A stretch of DNA of 64,000 nt from Nautilus pompilius (taxonomy: Eukaryota; Mollusca; Cephalopoda; Nautilida; Nautilidae): contig JACATO010000649.1 in NCBI GenBank assembly GCA_018389105.1, positions 778,501 through 842,500 on the forward strand, read 5' to 3'. Each line of letters begins with the position of its first letter. Positions within the stretch are counted from its first letter, which is position 1. Made by a program: the position numbers and the translations under genes. Shown here in pieces: positions 1 through 11,965 of this stretch. Below the pieces are notes generated by a model. The model worked only from the letters and a program-made list of their open reading frames with translations, was not told the origin of the DNA and searched no databases.

Positions 1-1500
1 GTTCCGCAAAGCAGCAGATTCAGTATCAGCAATGCTGCCATAGTGATACCGCAGACAGGGGTACAAAGAAAATGAATTCGTTATGTTTGAAAGGAAGGGG
101 GGATGATATGAAAAAAAGATATTTGAATAACTAAAAGGAAAAAAAAAAAAAAAATTTCCTTGTGAACTTTATTTTCTTTCTAAGAAAGCCCATTGACAGC
201 TGAATGTCGTCATTATTCGTGAGATGTCATTAAGTAACCCGAGACCGTTTGACTTCTGCTACAGCAGCCATCATAATCTGAGTTCTGAGAGCCGCCTGGT
301 GCATAATCCAAAGTTCCAAACGATGAAGAACTGTCAGACAAAGCAAACATGACGGCTTTAGTACTGGAGTGACAAGCGGGGTGGGGGCGGGCCCCCCCCG
401 GAAGCCATCCCATAATACCCTCCAGGGTTCAAAAGAGAGCGAAAAGGAGGGGAGGGAGGAGGGAGGAGGAGGAGGGCGCTGGTGGTACAGAAACCAGTGT
501 GTGAACCGAAAGAAGATTCTGACTTAATAATTTCTTTCTTTTTTTTTGTTTTGTTTCAGTTAATAAATAATTTCAGGACAAAAAAAAAAAAAAAAGTTAT
601 CTATGGGTATGTGTGAGTCTTGAGAGAAAGATTTTGATTAAAATTTGTAAAGGAAGAGAGAGAGAGTTGCCCATCTTTTGCATGTGTGTGTGTGTGTGTA
701 CACACACAAGCCAACTGTATGTATGAATTAAAGAAATAGATTGAAATCATAAGTAAGCCTCAAGTCTGATCTCATACATGCTGTGTAAATGTTGTCTGTC
801 TTCTTTTCTCTCGCTCCACACCACCCAGAGGCAATCATGGACATTTTACAATTTTGTACTCCACTGTCCCCGGAGTCCAGAGATTTCCAACAAAATAGAA
901 AAACCACGAGGAATCAATCAGAGCCCGCAGACCCATCTCTCGGAGTTTGCATGCAGAAAGTAGATGTTAATAGAAATGCGGGGGGGGGGGGGGTGATCGC
1001 GCTCCTCCTGAACAGTGTGGCTGATGACAGCGTTACATGAGACCTAGGTTAGCTCAGTCCCGCAGGACATTTGTGAATGGGTTCCAGGATGTGGTTCTAA
1101 ACGATGCACCAGGCAAGTGATTATGAGTAGGCTTCAGGGGAGTCCGTTTGTCCTGGACGTGATACAATGACACTGGACTGCTATAGTTCCAAGCTGGACA
1201 TAAAGCCCTCGCTGACGACGAAATTACTGGCCAAGTCATCTCTGCTACAAAAGGAGGTGAGGAGGAAAGAGTAAGTTGGGGGGTGGGTAATGGTAAAGGA
1301 TTTCAGGTAAATACCTTATGGTCTACACAGGTATTTAGTAAAGAAAAATTTTTTTAAAATATTAAAAAGTGGAGAAACGTCATTAATGTCTTTCCCTTTA
1401 TGGAAGAATCGACATTTTAACTGCTTGAAAACGCGTTCACTGGTTCCTTAAATCTTCATCTAGGCAGATAATGAAGCTCCATTTTCAATAAGGCAAAATG
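1..1500. other. No gene recognised; simple-sequence-rich
   Basis: I see no supportable gene here. The stretch holds A-runs near 138-154 and 580-595, a G-rich purine tract at about 446-476 with four G-runs that could form a quadruplex, a short GT run near 684-700 continued by CA, and a 13-14 base G-run near 979-992. The short open frames overlap each other on both strands and show no recognisable domain. Confidence 0.6.
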
Positions 1501-1574
1501 TTATCCAGTGTTTCTACTGAACACTCCAACACATGCGTTTAAGTACATGTGTATACGCGCTGTGACTCGCCATA

Positions 1575-1860
1575 TTAATTCGGCCTCCCCAGTTAGACAA
1601 CTGTACGTGACTGGCTGAAAAACAGGTGGATCTTGCAAAAGGCCATTTAGAGTGTGGCCGCAGTCTACAGGGGGTTGCCAAAAATTGACATTTCTCGTGA
1701 ACCGTGGCTGATGTTATCACAAAGTTCACCAAAGTGAATGCTGTGGCAAAGTGTCCCTGAAGGCCTTCAGCACTGACACCGCAACAAAAACACGCTTCCA
1801 TCACATGCCGCATCTATCTGCACTCACCATCAAGATTCTCTTGTTGACATTAACCGCTTA
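1575..1860 (+). pseudogene. Possible remnant of a Tc1-like transposase N-terminal DNA-binding region
   Basis: Read on the plus strand, one frame gives a degraded helix-turn-helix-like stretch (including LAKGHLECGRSLQGVAKN and, after a stop, TVADVITKFTK), then a piece ending in RPSALTPQQ. The order resembles the N-terminal region of Tc1-like transposases: a short basic helix pair, then a linker resembling RPRSGRP-x-TTPQQD. Stops interrupt it at least three times and I see no catalytic domain or inverted repeats. The opposite strand carries a 99-codon open frame at 1514-1813 with no recognisable domain, probably a shadow. The similarity is by eye and weak, and the region could be unrelated DNA. 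Confidence 0.25.
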
Positions 1861-2239
1861 ACTGGAATCTACCCCCCCAAAAAAAACCACCATCCCAAAC
1901 TAGCCCAGGTTTCAGCAATCCATGTCTGGAAGTCACACTTTGGCTCGGAGAAGATCTAACGAAAACTTTAAACCCCTATTGTCCTTAGTCACAGCCAAGT
2001 ATTGAGGCAGGAGCACCATGATACGGGTTGCAATCCAGCAACACAGTCAAAAGACAGATTATTGGTGTTTGTCAAAGAATGTTTCCATTCTGCTAGATAA
2101 ACTGCCCTTTTAAATGCCACTATCGTGCCAACAGAGCGTAGTGAGATTCACTGCCTACATTCGGTAGTGTAGAGACTCTGTGCACTTCAGAAGATGGCAA
2201 CCAAGCAACAACAAAAAAACGTCACTCTACTACTTAACT

Positions 2240-2650
2240 TGAAATGCCATTTTTTACAACAAACTAACATACTATAATAACAACGAGTGCCCATTTTATT
2301 AGGGCAACACCCCCTATATAAAAAAAATTACACACTGATTATATATGCTCTAGTAAAGTTGTATATACCAATGTAATAAAATGATATATCAGAATAAACC
2401 AACATGATGCAACAAGATATGACAGATATGATCAACTTCATATGATACTATTAATATTAAGCTCAAACCTGTAATACATAAATGAACAAATTATGAACCA
2501 AACATGATAATTCTACAAGATATGATGTACAGAGCTCATGTTGATGTAACAGCTTGATACTTATACCACAGTGACGATGATGCAACCAGATATGACAAAA
2601 CATAAAATCAATAATTAACAAGATACTTCTAACAGTCAGTGTTACCTGTA
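2240..2650. repeat. AT-rich decayed repeat with recurrent GATATGA words
   Basis: Very AT-rich sequence in which a word like GATGCAACAAGATATGACA recurs in altered form near 2404, 2515 and 2574. This suggests an old tandem or dispersed repeat. No gene is visible. Confidence 0.3.
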
Positions 2651-4600
2651 GTATCTCAGCTGTTTTATTTATGTAAATGATCTTATGTTATGCACAATCC
2701 AATAAATAGTTTAAGCAAGTTTTTTTTTAAAAAAAAAATGCATTTATTTATTGAAATTTTAGTAAACAAAATCTTCACATATCACTAACCAGCTACAGCA
2801 AAGCCAACTATGCAATCGGTTACTATTGGCTAAAACCCGTCAGTGGTTCTAAATTTTGTTTGCAGAGATATAGCAAAGGTGCTTCCATAATATGAGTTTT
2901 AAAGGGAGATAATTGTAGCTAAATGTAAAGCCAGTTGTTTTTTTCTTCTAGATATAAAAATTAGAGAAAATCATTTTTTTGGTTTCTCATAAAATTTAAA
3001 GTTTTATATTTGGTAAGTAAAGGTTTATTTGGAAAGTTTAAGCATAAATCACAAAAACCAATGACTGACAGATGCGGATTGACCCCCCCCAAACCTTTTC
3101 TTTTTACCAGTCAAATAAAGTCATCCATATCATGTAAATGTAGAAGTAGGGAGTTATTTAAAAACAATAATAAATGATGGCAATTTCTGAGGAACTACAT
3201 ACACAATGGAGCTCTTTCAAAGCTTGTGTCCCTGGAAGCAATGCAATTTTGAAAAGGATGGTTACATAATGTAAATTAAACTGGCAGTTCTTGCTATGCA
3301 TGTCTATGAATTGGCCAAAAGATCAAAGTTGAATGAATCAGGCAACATTTTTGCAAGAATCCAAGATGGAAAAGTGTGAACCTATGTCCAGTCTTAACCT
3401 TTAAGTGCAGCGCGTGTGTGTGCATGTGTTGGGGAGTTACTTGAAATCATCTGAAACAAGTTTCTGTTCACTGATAATTAAGTCAATGTTCCCACAATGC
3501 AATGCTGTGAAGGCCAATATACTTCCTTGTTTCCAGTGGAACTCAACTAAATGTTAAAAAAACACACACAAACAAACCCACACTAGCATTGAAAATATAA
3601 ATCTTGATAATAGTTACAATTTAAGAATGCAACAACCAACCATGCATGTCCCCTCCAGAAAAACAACAAAACGGAAAAGAGGGGTCACTGACCCTTTCAG
3701 CAGTCAAGTTTAATCTTCTATGCAAATAGGTTTCTTCCCAATGCATGAAGCTCCATAGATAAAGAAAAATACAAATGTACAATAGTAGCTCTCTCTCAAA
3801 GTGATCATGCACCCTCCCACCTCTCCCCTGGTCTTATCACTGACTAATTTATGATAATAAGCAGCTTGCACAAAAAAGACCAGAAATAACTAGGGAACAC
3901 TTGCTTCTCATCCTAAAGGGTGGGGAGATACAACAAAAGAAAAAGAAAGAAAAGCAAGGTAAACTTGTGACCAATGTTGAAATTAAATTGGATGGGAGCC
4001 TGGGAAGAGGAAGATGAACAGAACAAGCACAGTGATTTGATAAATAATTTGAATTCAATAGCTCTGTGTGTAGAGAGGGGAAGGGGGAAGATGGGGAATG
4101 GCTGAAAGATGGGAGGAGGATAACACTGTGCTTTCATTCCCTGTGGATGCTAGTTGTTTGTTCAGCCACAGCTGTCACAAAGGCTCCCTGAACCATGGCC
4201 TTCTGACAATTAACTTGAATGGGTTCTGCTCATCCATCCTGGCCAGGGCCAAACAATCACAAAACCAGATTAGTTCTTAACACCAATTCAATTTTACACA
4301 CCCCCTTATCTTTTTTCTTTCTTTCCATTCTACCCAGCCACCCCTAGGCCAACCATCCAAACAAGCTGAAAAAGCACACACAAACATATAGTTGGACAAT
4401 GGTCAGTGATGGTAGCCAGTCTGTCTGCAGTTTATCAGATTATGCAGATGTCACTAAGTAAAGAGGAGAGAGGGGGCTGGTTGGTTGTTCTGAAACAACA
4501 CCTATTAAGGTGGGAGGGAGAGAAAAAACAACAACAACAACAAAAAACTGAGAGAAATCCAACACAAACAAGCGCAAGCAACCAATTTCTTCAGCATCCA
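2650..4600. other. No gene recognised
   Basis: AT-rich sequence with short homopolymers, a CAA run near 4521-4543 and no open frame with a recognisable domain. The frames at 3621-4280 overlap on both strands and have low-complexity composition. Confidence 0.6.
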
Positions 4601-4611
4601 GAGGGATAACG

Positions 4612-4926
4612 CTAGCATCCATCGGTCCCAGGAATGAATGCCATATTTGCTGGAATGAACCATGCTAAGACATACCTCCAGATGCTGCCTCTTGCAGTCA
4701 GTCGCGTTGCCACAGCAACCACAAGATGACTAAGCCCCACCCGCAGCCGCCAAGACTGATCCACAGAAACAACCTTAGAAGGTTGAATCCAACAGACCCC
4801 AAAAATAACCTTCTTAGTTAAGATTGGCTTCAAACTAATTAAATGAAAGATCCAGGTTAACCCTCTGACAGTCAAAATACTCCCTCTCTTAACCAAAGGA
4901 ATTCTGATTAACATCTGTGTGCGCAT
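4612..4926 (-). other. Unassigned 104-codon open frame, possibly part of a dispersed element
   Basis: A minus-strand frame of 104 codons starting with MRTQMLIRIPLVKRGSI. It shows no domain, signal peptide or catalytic motif that I recognise. The underlying DNA has richer base composition than its AT-rich surroundings and contains a GTTGCCACAGCAAC inverted repeat near 4707-4720. That would suit a dispersed non-coding element as well as a coding exon. I would not treat it as a gene without homology or transcript support. Confidence 0.2.
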
Positions 4927-4929
4927 GTA

Positions 4930-5790
4930 AATTAGAAAGCAAAAAAAAGGGGGGAAAAAGTCAAAGTCAACTTCTCTCAGGTGCTTATTTCATTGTGGCT
5001 GTTCAAGGTTTTCTGTTTTTTTTAAATTTAAGATTAAAGTTCTTGAGAATTTTGTTTTTGTTACTGTTCACTTATTAAAACTGTTAAACTCAATTTAAGG
5101 TAAATGGATCAAAAAGTATTAATGAAGATTAATGAAAGTCCCATCTTTTATTTGGTGACACCTTAATATTTTTAAATAAAGGTGCTCTATATTGTTTCTT
5201 CTGTCATCCAATACCTCAACAATAATTAAAAAGGGGGGATAATTGAGACACACACCTATCGTACAAAACTGTTTTACGCTAAACATTCTATTTTTTCAGT
5301 TCACTTTTTGAAGGGAGATAATTCATACATAACATATTTGACAAGCATCCATTTGCTTTTGTTGTCCTTGACTTCTCATTAAAAGTAGTGAATCACTCAT
5401 TCCTACTGAAAAATTTTTTTAAAAAATATTATAAGTTGTAACAAAAAACATTAAAATGCTAGCACGTTAAAATAGCTAACAAGTTTCTGTCAATTAAAAA
5501 AATATTCAGATGATGCAAAATTAAAGAGGAGCGAGAAGAACTTAGGCAAAAGCTGACCATCCAGTTGTTTTTTTTTAAAGAAAAAATATTTCTATTCTAA
5601 AATTAAAAAAAAAACAGCATTCTTCATCTTTTATTTATAAATAAAAACACAAGCAAATAAATGACAATTATTAATAATAATTGAAGCATTCCTAATACCT
5701 CTTGATAGGACAGTTTTAAATTTATATATTTGATTACCTTTTTTAATGTACTGCTAAATCATAGATCATCTTTATCATGCTCTATTGGGT
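4930..5790. other. No gene recognised; AT-rich
   Basis: Very AT-rich sequence with many short A and T runs. I see no open frame, transposon terminus or RNA gene here. Confidence 0.6.
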
Positions 5791-5794
5791 TTTG

Positions 5795-6275
5795 TTAAGT
5801 GCATGAGGGTGACAAGACAGCATTGCAGGACCTCATGTCTGTATCTGACCTCAGTCAGGTTTCCATGTGTGCGTACAAGATTGGTATGGTACAACACTTC
5901 CCCACCAAGTTAATCAATGCAGTATACATAGGGAGAGGGCACTGAATTCGCCTCTACGGTGATGTTTCTGACCATCAACTCTATGCAGTTGTAACCAGAT
6001 TCATTACTAAACAATGCTGCCATACATATTGAATCAAGGTCAAATCTTGCCCTGCTTACGCCATTAAAGTCAAGCTTGCTTAGACACCCGGGTCAAATTG
6101 TTGTCAACCACTGGCCAATGCAGATGAATCCCAGTGTTGCATAAGCAGATCATATAGTCTTGTCACATACCCACACCCAGTGTAGTTGGGGGGGGACCTG
6201 TGGTAGATGCCACCACCATTCAATCTGATCTTGGTCTATCTCTAGCACTGCCAATTTGCTGAAACCAGTCCCATT
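5795..6275 (-). pseudogene. Decayed Tc1-like transposase fragment
   Basis: On the minus strand the DNA near 6222-6255 reads IGSARDRPRSD, which matches the linker after the second helix-turn-helix of Tc1-like transposases (GS-x-x-DRPRSGRP). Near 5800-5880 it reads HGNLTEVRYRHEVLQ followed by LVTLMH, matching the conserved segment between the first and second catalytic acids (GNLT-x-x-RY-x-x-E-x-L). The two parts are in the right order and strand. Between them there are several stops and frame changes, and no QDNARPH or SPDLNPIEH motif follows. It is a dead internal fragment of a DNA transposon. The termini are not identifiable. Confidence 0.65.
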
Positions 6276-6356
6276 GTCCACTTAAATTTAATCTGTTAAT
6301 GCCCAGCATTATTCTTCTCAATGTCAGATAACCTTGGCATTTTTACAACAGAAGAA

Positions 6357-6550
6357 TCACAGCAAATCTAACCATGCAGCTGTGTACCTGGGCTTCACGG
6401 CAGCACTATCATTAGATACAAGGCAAACATGAAAATTTGTCAGGTGACCTACACACACACAAACACACACACACAGCAACTGCTGCCATGGCTGCGACAT
6501 CAGTAAAGCGCAGGGGAAACAACTGACATTATTTTCATTCAAATGAACCT
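6357..6550. repeat. CA microsatellite region
   Basis: A short CA tract near 6451-6475 lies within otherwise unremarkable sequence. The overlapping minus-strand open frame is a translation of the CA run and is not supported as a gene. Confidence 0.5.
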
Positions 6551-6664
6551 TAAAGATCTAACGTTTTATACAGCTAACACAAAAAAAAAAACTTCCTACA
6601 AAGAATTCACTTTTTAAAATATTACTGTAGTCATATATCAACTCTACCAGGTGAAAACCCTGCC

Positions 6665-6954
6665 AGTTCCAAGTCCAGGTAAGGGGAAGGGTTGAGGTAA
6701 AGACCTACAGTACTGCAAACATCTTGGACACAATCTCACCTGTGTCACAAAGTATCTAAGAGTTCCAAGTCCAGGTAAGGGGGAAGAGTTGAGGTAAAGA
6801 CCTACAGTACTGCAAACATCTTGGACACAATCTCACCTGTGTCACAAAGTATCTAAGAGTTCCAAGTCCAGGTAAGGGGGAAGAGTTGAGGTAAAGACCT
6901 ACAGTACTGCAAACATCTTGGACACAATCTCACCTGTGCCACAAAGTATCTAAG
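6665..6954 (+). repeat. Three tandem copies of a 96-97 bp unit
   Basis: Direct tandem repeat with units at 6665-6760, 6761-6857 and 6858-6954. Units two and three differ at a single position that I can see (GTGTCAC against GTGCCAC), and unit one lacks one G in a G-run and has one further change. Each unit begins AGTTCCAAGTCCAGGTAAGG, so each carries the strong 5' splice-site consensus CAG|GTAAG near its start. The near-identity indicates recent tandem duplication or an assembly artefact. No coding function is evident. Confidence 0.9.
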
Positions 6955-7585
6955 AAGAAAAACCTATAATGAGATGATGACAAACTAACCAAATTCTCAA
7001 AGAAGCTACTCCACTGATAAACCAGCTCCCAACACAGAATGGACTAAGAACAAAGTGAAGATACTCAACAGAAGCAGAGCTGATGATATTGGAATGTCAA
7101 AGATGAAAGTAAAGATAGCAGCACAGAATTAACCAGAATGAAAGACAAGAGATGAAGGAAGGTCACATGATACACTCAGATAAGATGATGGTATATTCCA
7201 ATGGCATTTCAAAGTTCCTTTCCTAGTACAAATACCAACTTTTGCTAATTTTCGAAGGTTAGTCCATGAAAGGTTTGGAAAAGAAAATTGTAATTGAAGC
7301 AATTAAGAAAACCTAAATTTTAATATTTACCCTTATCATTTGTAACCAAAAAGGAATCAAATAGCATTCTTGTTTGAAAAAAAGATTAAATACTTAAGAC
7401 AGACATTATGCATCTAAGAAAAGTTTTTAAAGACATCACACTCATAAGAATTCCTTCCAAAAATTAAGCCTGAAGATGGCTGAAACGTAGTTTCATTGGT
7501 CAGTTTACTACTAAGGTGGTGAAAAGCCTGCCTACTTTCTACATTATTAAGGATGTTAAAAAGAAAAAAATATATCTCTCGAGTA

Positions 7586-8780
7586 CAGGGTGATCAGAAA
7601 GTAACTGTGAAATGGACTATATTTGTAATCATTTTTTATTCCTCTCCTTGAGCTTTGTTTTGTACTGTAGTTCCCAAAATGACCAACAGATGGCACTGGT
7701 TGTAATTTTTGTGTAGTGGTTCTTTCAGATGACAGACGAATCTCTCTCAACAAGAGAGTGTACGCGAATAACAGTAAATACACCGCAGGAGTTCCAAATG
7801 AGTTCTTACAAGAATTTCCTGATGCAAAGCTTCTGAACAGGAAAGCTGTAAGGGCATTGATTAGCAAATTTGAAGATACTGGTTCAGCTGAGGGTTATCA
7901 ATGATCGGGTGGGCCAAAAGCGTTGGACGAGAAGCTGTCAAAAATTTCAAATGCAAGGCTTCGGAGCCCTTCAAAATCAGCTGCGTCGACTTTCTCAACA
8001 AGTGAGTGTTCCATGTGGGAGCGCGCACAACGCCTTAAAGGAGTTAAATTTTTACCTGTATAAAGTTAACGTTGTGCACGAATTGAAAGCTGCAGACCTC
8101 GGTAAGTGAGTTGAATACTGCAACTGGATTAAGAATTTTATTGATGCAAATGGTGACAACATATTGGACAAAACATTTTTTTCCTGATGAATGATGGACT
8201 CATCTCTCCGGATAGGTTAAGTTGCCAGGATACCAGAGTTTGGTCTACTTCTAACCCTCATGAACTGTTTGAGAAATTTATTCATGATGAAAATATCGGT
8301 GTATGGGTGGCTATAAAAAGGGAACCTGGGCCTTTATGTTTTTGAAAGGGAAAAACCCCCCATCAATTCAGAGTGTTATTGCAATGACATAGCGTATCCT
8401 TTTATTGGCGAGTCAGACGAAGAAGAAAGCGAAGACGGCTATTTCCAACAGGATGGAGCCACCTGATGAAACTGCTGGAAGAAGTTGTCAGTGATGGGCT
8501 GATATCGAAAGGAATTTGGCCCGCATGCTCTCCTGACCTCACGTCTTCAGACTTTTACCTGTGGGGAGCAGTGAAAGTGAAGGTCTTTGAAAATAATCCT
8601 CATTCCATCGATGAAGTGAAGCTAAACGTCATCAACTTCTTCAGGGGAAATAGCATCTGATGAATTGCAAAACTTTTTTGAGAATATGAAAAGACGTGCG
8701 GAAAAAAAAGTTTAAAGATGACTGGGGCTCATTTTCAGCATCTATTGTAATACTTTATTGCAAGAGTCAATGCATTGAAA
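7586..8780 (+). mobile_element. Degenerate Tc1/mariner-superfamily DNA transposon
   Basis: The element probably begins at C7586, directly after a TA (7584-7585), with the terminal sequence CAGGGTGATCAGAAAGTAAC. It encloses the broken transposase gene described separately at 7716-8715. I could not find the complementary inverted repeat after the gene, so the right boundary near 8780 is approximate and the right end may be deleted or diverged. Confidence 0.75.
7716..8715 (+). pseudogene. Broken Tc1/mariner-superfamily DDE transposase
   Basis: The gene would encode the DNA cut-and-paste enzyme of the surrounding element. Residues 1-62 (7716-7901) form an intact N-terminal helix-turn-helix of the kind seen in transposases with a DUF4817-like domain, with FPDAKLLNRKAVRALISKFE visible. 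An in-frame TGA at 7902 replaces an expected arginine before SGGPKALDEK, then a frame change near 7985 leads to LNFYLYKVNVVHELKAADL. Catalytic positions are recognisable: DE at 8186-8191, QQDGAT with D at 8452-8454, and SPDLTSSDFYLWG with the last D at 8550-8552, spaced as in DD33-34D families. The open frame 8466-8660 is the C-terminal part, and the frame ends AEKKV at 8713-8715. Multiple stops and shifts make it inactive. Confidence 0.88.
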
Positions 8781-8789
8781 TATCGAAAT

Positions 8790-9332
8790 AAAAGCATAAT
8801 AAATTTTTTTACCATGGAAACAGCATAATACATACATGATATTAATTTTCTTATAAGTTTGCATTATGAGGGTTAAAATACGAGGATAGAGGGAGGGAAT
8901 AGGAAAGGTAACCAAATGAAGAAACCTTGTCAGGTATCTCCAAGTGATAGGGCAGTCAAAAGAAAATCTGGCAAATTAAGAAATTTATTGCAGGTACTAG
9001 ATTCATCTCCTTGACTTTTTTCTCACCTGCTTGTTCATTTGTTGCTAAGCTACAGCCATTAGCACGCGTAGTTGTCATTTACAGCAATTATCTCTTTGTC
9101 CTCTCCCATCTCTGTTGCATCAAGTAGCAAGTGTGTGGCATGATTGATCAACTGGCAAAGAAGTTCTGTGCGTGCATCCGTGCCTCAGCACAGGGTGTGG
9201 CCAAAGTCTCTCCATGAAAGTGCAGTCGGTGCAAATTCTCAATGACAGCGCAGGTTTTTGTTTTTTTTTTTTATAATTGCACAAAGTGTCTTGCTGTTAG
9301 GGTGTAATCAGGAACGTAAAACACAGGAAGAG

Positions 9333-9367
<35 letters not shown>

Positions 9368-11280
9368 AGACAGAGCCAGACAGAGCCTGATGACTCCTCA
9401 GAGATAAGAAAAAGCAGGATATTGTGTATGTGAACACTATTTTTAAGATCCTGGACTATCACAGTCAGGATGGAAACAATACATTAACTAACTAATAGGG
9501 GTATTTATAATAAACAATAGGTTCACTTAGTTGGAGACGATAATCTTCTGTTCCCATCTCTCTACCCTAATTCAGAAGCAGTGAGTGTTACTGCTATGCT
9601 TCCTTGCCAATGTTTCTACTAAGATATGAAGAAAAACATTAATAATTTAAAACTACCTACAAAGGTTCACACTGGCAAATAAGCTTACCTTCTGCAAAAG
9701 ATAAATTTTCATTAAGAATAAGAATACATATTAAGGATGCACAACTAAATGCGAGTAAAACCGAAAAATGATAATATTGGGTATAGTGATAACATCTGAA
9801 AGTACTACTACTACTACTAAAATTAATACTAATAATTCATCAATTATACTACTAACAACCCTATAAGCAATGTAAATGCATACATAATCGATAATAATAT
9901 AGCTTTTACTGCCGCTAATACTGAACTAATGTTGACGTTTTTGATAATAATGTAGCAGAAGGATCCAAGCAGCATGTATCCAGTGGCAACCATTTTATGA
10001 CGCCATCTCAGGTGGCAGAACACACGTGGCTGAAAAGTCCCCTGTCAAGAAAAAGATGAGGAGGAATTGCATCTGTGCAAACAAACTAAGCAAGGATCCA
10101 TATTTTAGAGAGGAAATGATGGTTATACAAGAAGACAGAGCTATCTGGTCACTGCCTACTCCAGCTATCAATATTATAGTTCTGTTACATCTGAAAATGA
10201 TTACCTATGATGGGCTGAGTAAACAAGGTGATAAGGCAGATAATAAGATACGCTGTACTTTAATACTAGTTAGAAAATTTGGAAAGACAACACGGAAAAA
10301 AAAAACAACAAAAACAAACGCTGCTTAGTTGTTTTTCCAATCACATTAATACCACAGTCGATTATACACAAACCTGACTTCACTATGTCCACAGTATTAT
10401 GGGAATATTTGGCTAGCTGCGACTAATTCTTGGAGTTCACTGTTGATACTAGGGATGCTAAAAAAGAAACCTGGGGGCCAGATACAACAGTTCTATTTGA
10501 ACATTCCATGTATTGTTTCCTGTAAAACCAGAGATGATATCCAATTCTTCAGCGAACCTAGAAAAAGATAACTGAACTTTTTAACAGAATGCTTCAGAAT
10601 TTGATCTAACATATTTTTTTTTTTTTTTCATATTTCTGTCTGCAAGTTCAGAATAAAAAAAAAAAGCACACCTTAAGTGTTATGTACTGATAGCCAAAAT
10701 CTCCATGTTTTGCTACTTCGGTAACAAGCCAGGTGATGTTGCATTCATGTGACTTCATCTATCAGTTCAAATATCGTTAACAAAATTGCTATTGCTAACC
10801 GCAGTTTGCCAAGTGCGACGACAGATATCGTAAATAGCAATTTATCACTACAAACATTATTGTTGATAATTTAGCAATATTACTAATATTAATATAAATA
10901 TGAACAACAACATTTCTGCAACTAACACTACTTACATTATCACTGATAAATGGGCAAACTTCTGCTATTACAGAGCAAAACTACGAGTAACATTAATGTA
11001 ACTAACATTATTAGAGACTATACTACTATAACACTGGAAATAGTGTCTACAGATATGATTAATAATAATAATATTGCGCAACTTATGCAAATAACAAAAA
11101 TAATGATTGTTTCCCCATAATAAAAATAATAATAATAACAATAATATGATAATATTGCGACCCACACAAATTCAATTAAAGTAACTGTAATTTAAAGTAA
11201 TCTTTCTTGATGCTCTTAAAAAATATACTGAATATTTACAGAAGAAAGAATCAGTTCAGTTCAATAAAGCAGACTTTACC
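8790..11280. other. No gene recognised; microsatellite-rich
   Basis: The stretch holds a CA tract at about 9336-9364, T-runs near 9257-9272 and 10613-10629, and two AT-rich zones (9780-9960 and 10770-11160) full of imperfect ACT/ATT trinucleotides. A 100-codon plus-strand frame at 10026-10328 (starting MAEKSPVKKKMRRNC) has no domain I recognise and ends in low-complexity lysine/threonine, so I leave it unassigned. Confidence 0.55.
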
Positions 11281-11283
11281 AGT

Positions 11284-11695
11284 ACATGCATGTAAGCCTT
11301 TGTGGGAGGAGGTGATGGAGAGAGAGAGAACAAACTAAGTCTCAATGATACACGCATGTAAGCCTTTGTGGGAGGAGGTGATGGAGAGAGAGAACAAACT
11401 AAGTCTCAATGATACATGCATGTAAGCCTTTGTGAGAGAAGGTGATGGAGAGAGAGAGAGAGAACAAACTAAGTCTCAATGATACATGCATGTAAGCCTT
11501 TGTGGGAGAAGGTGATGGAGAGAGAGAGAGAGAGAACAAACTAAGTCTCAATGATACATGCATGTAAGCCTTTGTGAGAGAAGGTGATGGAGAGAGAGAG
11601 AGAGAACAAACTAAGTCTCAATGATACATGCATGTAAGCCTTTGTGAGAGGTGATGGAGAGAGAGAGAGAGAGAGAGAACAAACTAAGTCTCAGT
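11284..11695 (+). repeat. Six-copy tandem repeat, 64-72 bp unit with internal GA tract
   Basis: Units begin at 11284, 11350, 11414, 11484, 11556 and 11626. Each reads ACATGCATGTAAGCCTTTGT, then a short variable part, a GATGGAGAGA tract and AACAAACTAAGTCTCAATGAT. The unit length varies mainly because the internal (GA)n tract differs in length, from about 4 to 10 dinucleotides. This is a minisatellite with a microsatellite nested in each unit. It has no coding sense. Confidence 0.9.
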
Positions 11696-11814
11696 ATTAA
11701 AAGTTAGCAAATACCTAATATAAGGACACTTTTTGTCGTTGTTTCTAAAGGGTTAACCAAGAAAGATAAATTCTAATGATTTGTGAAAAGATATTTTGAA
11801 ATAGGAGAAGCGCA

Positions 11815-11965
11815 GATGTGGAGCTTGGTGGTTTAAATCCAGTACCCAGAAATCCCTCTCTGATGAGCTCCACTACTTATGATGGGAAGAGACAGGTGAG
11901 CTGCCGCATACCTCTCATCGAAAGAGGACCTGAAAATTTTACCTTCTGACCAAAAAAAAAAAAGA
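11815..11965 (+). repeat. Possible tRNA-derived SINE remnant
   Basis: GGTTTAAATCC at 11830-11840 is a good match to an RNA polymerase III B box. The sequence before it (GTGGAGCTTGGT) could be a decayed tRNA-like arm. An A-rich stretch follows at about 11950-11965. No clear A box or target duplication is visible, so this is a tentative call. Confidence 0.3.

Noticed and set aside
9951..10080. Further WDR4 exon on the minus strand (MLLG near a GGATAC word)
   Set aside because: The translation does not match WDR4 beyond three residues and no splice sites fit.
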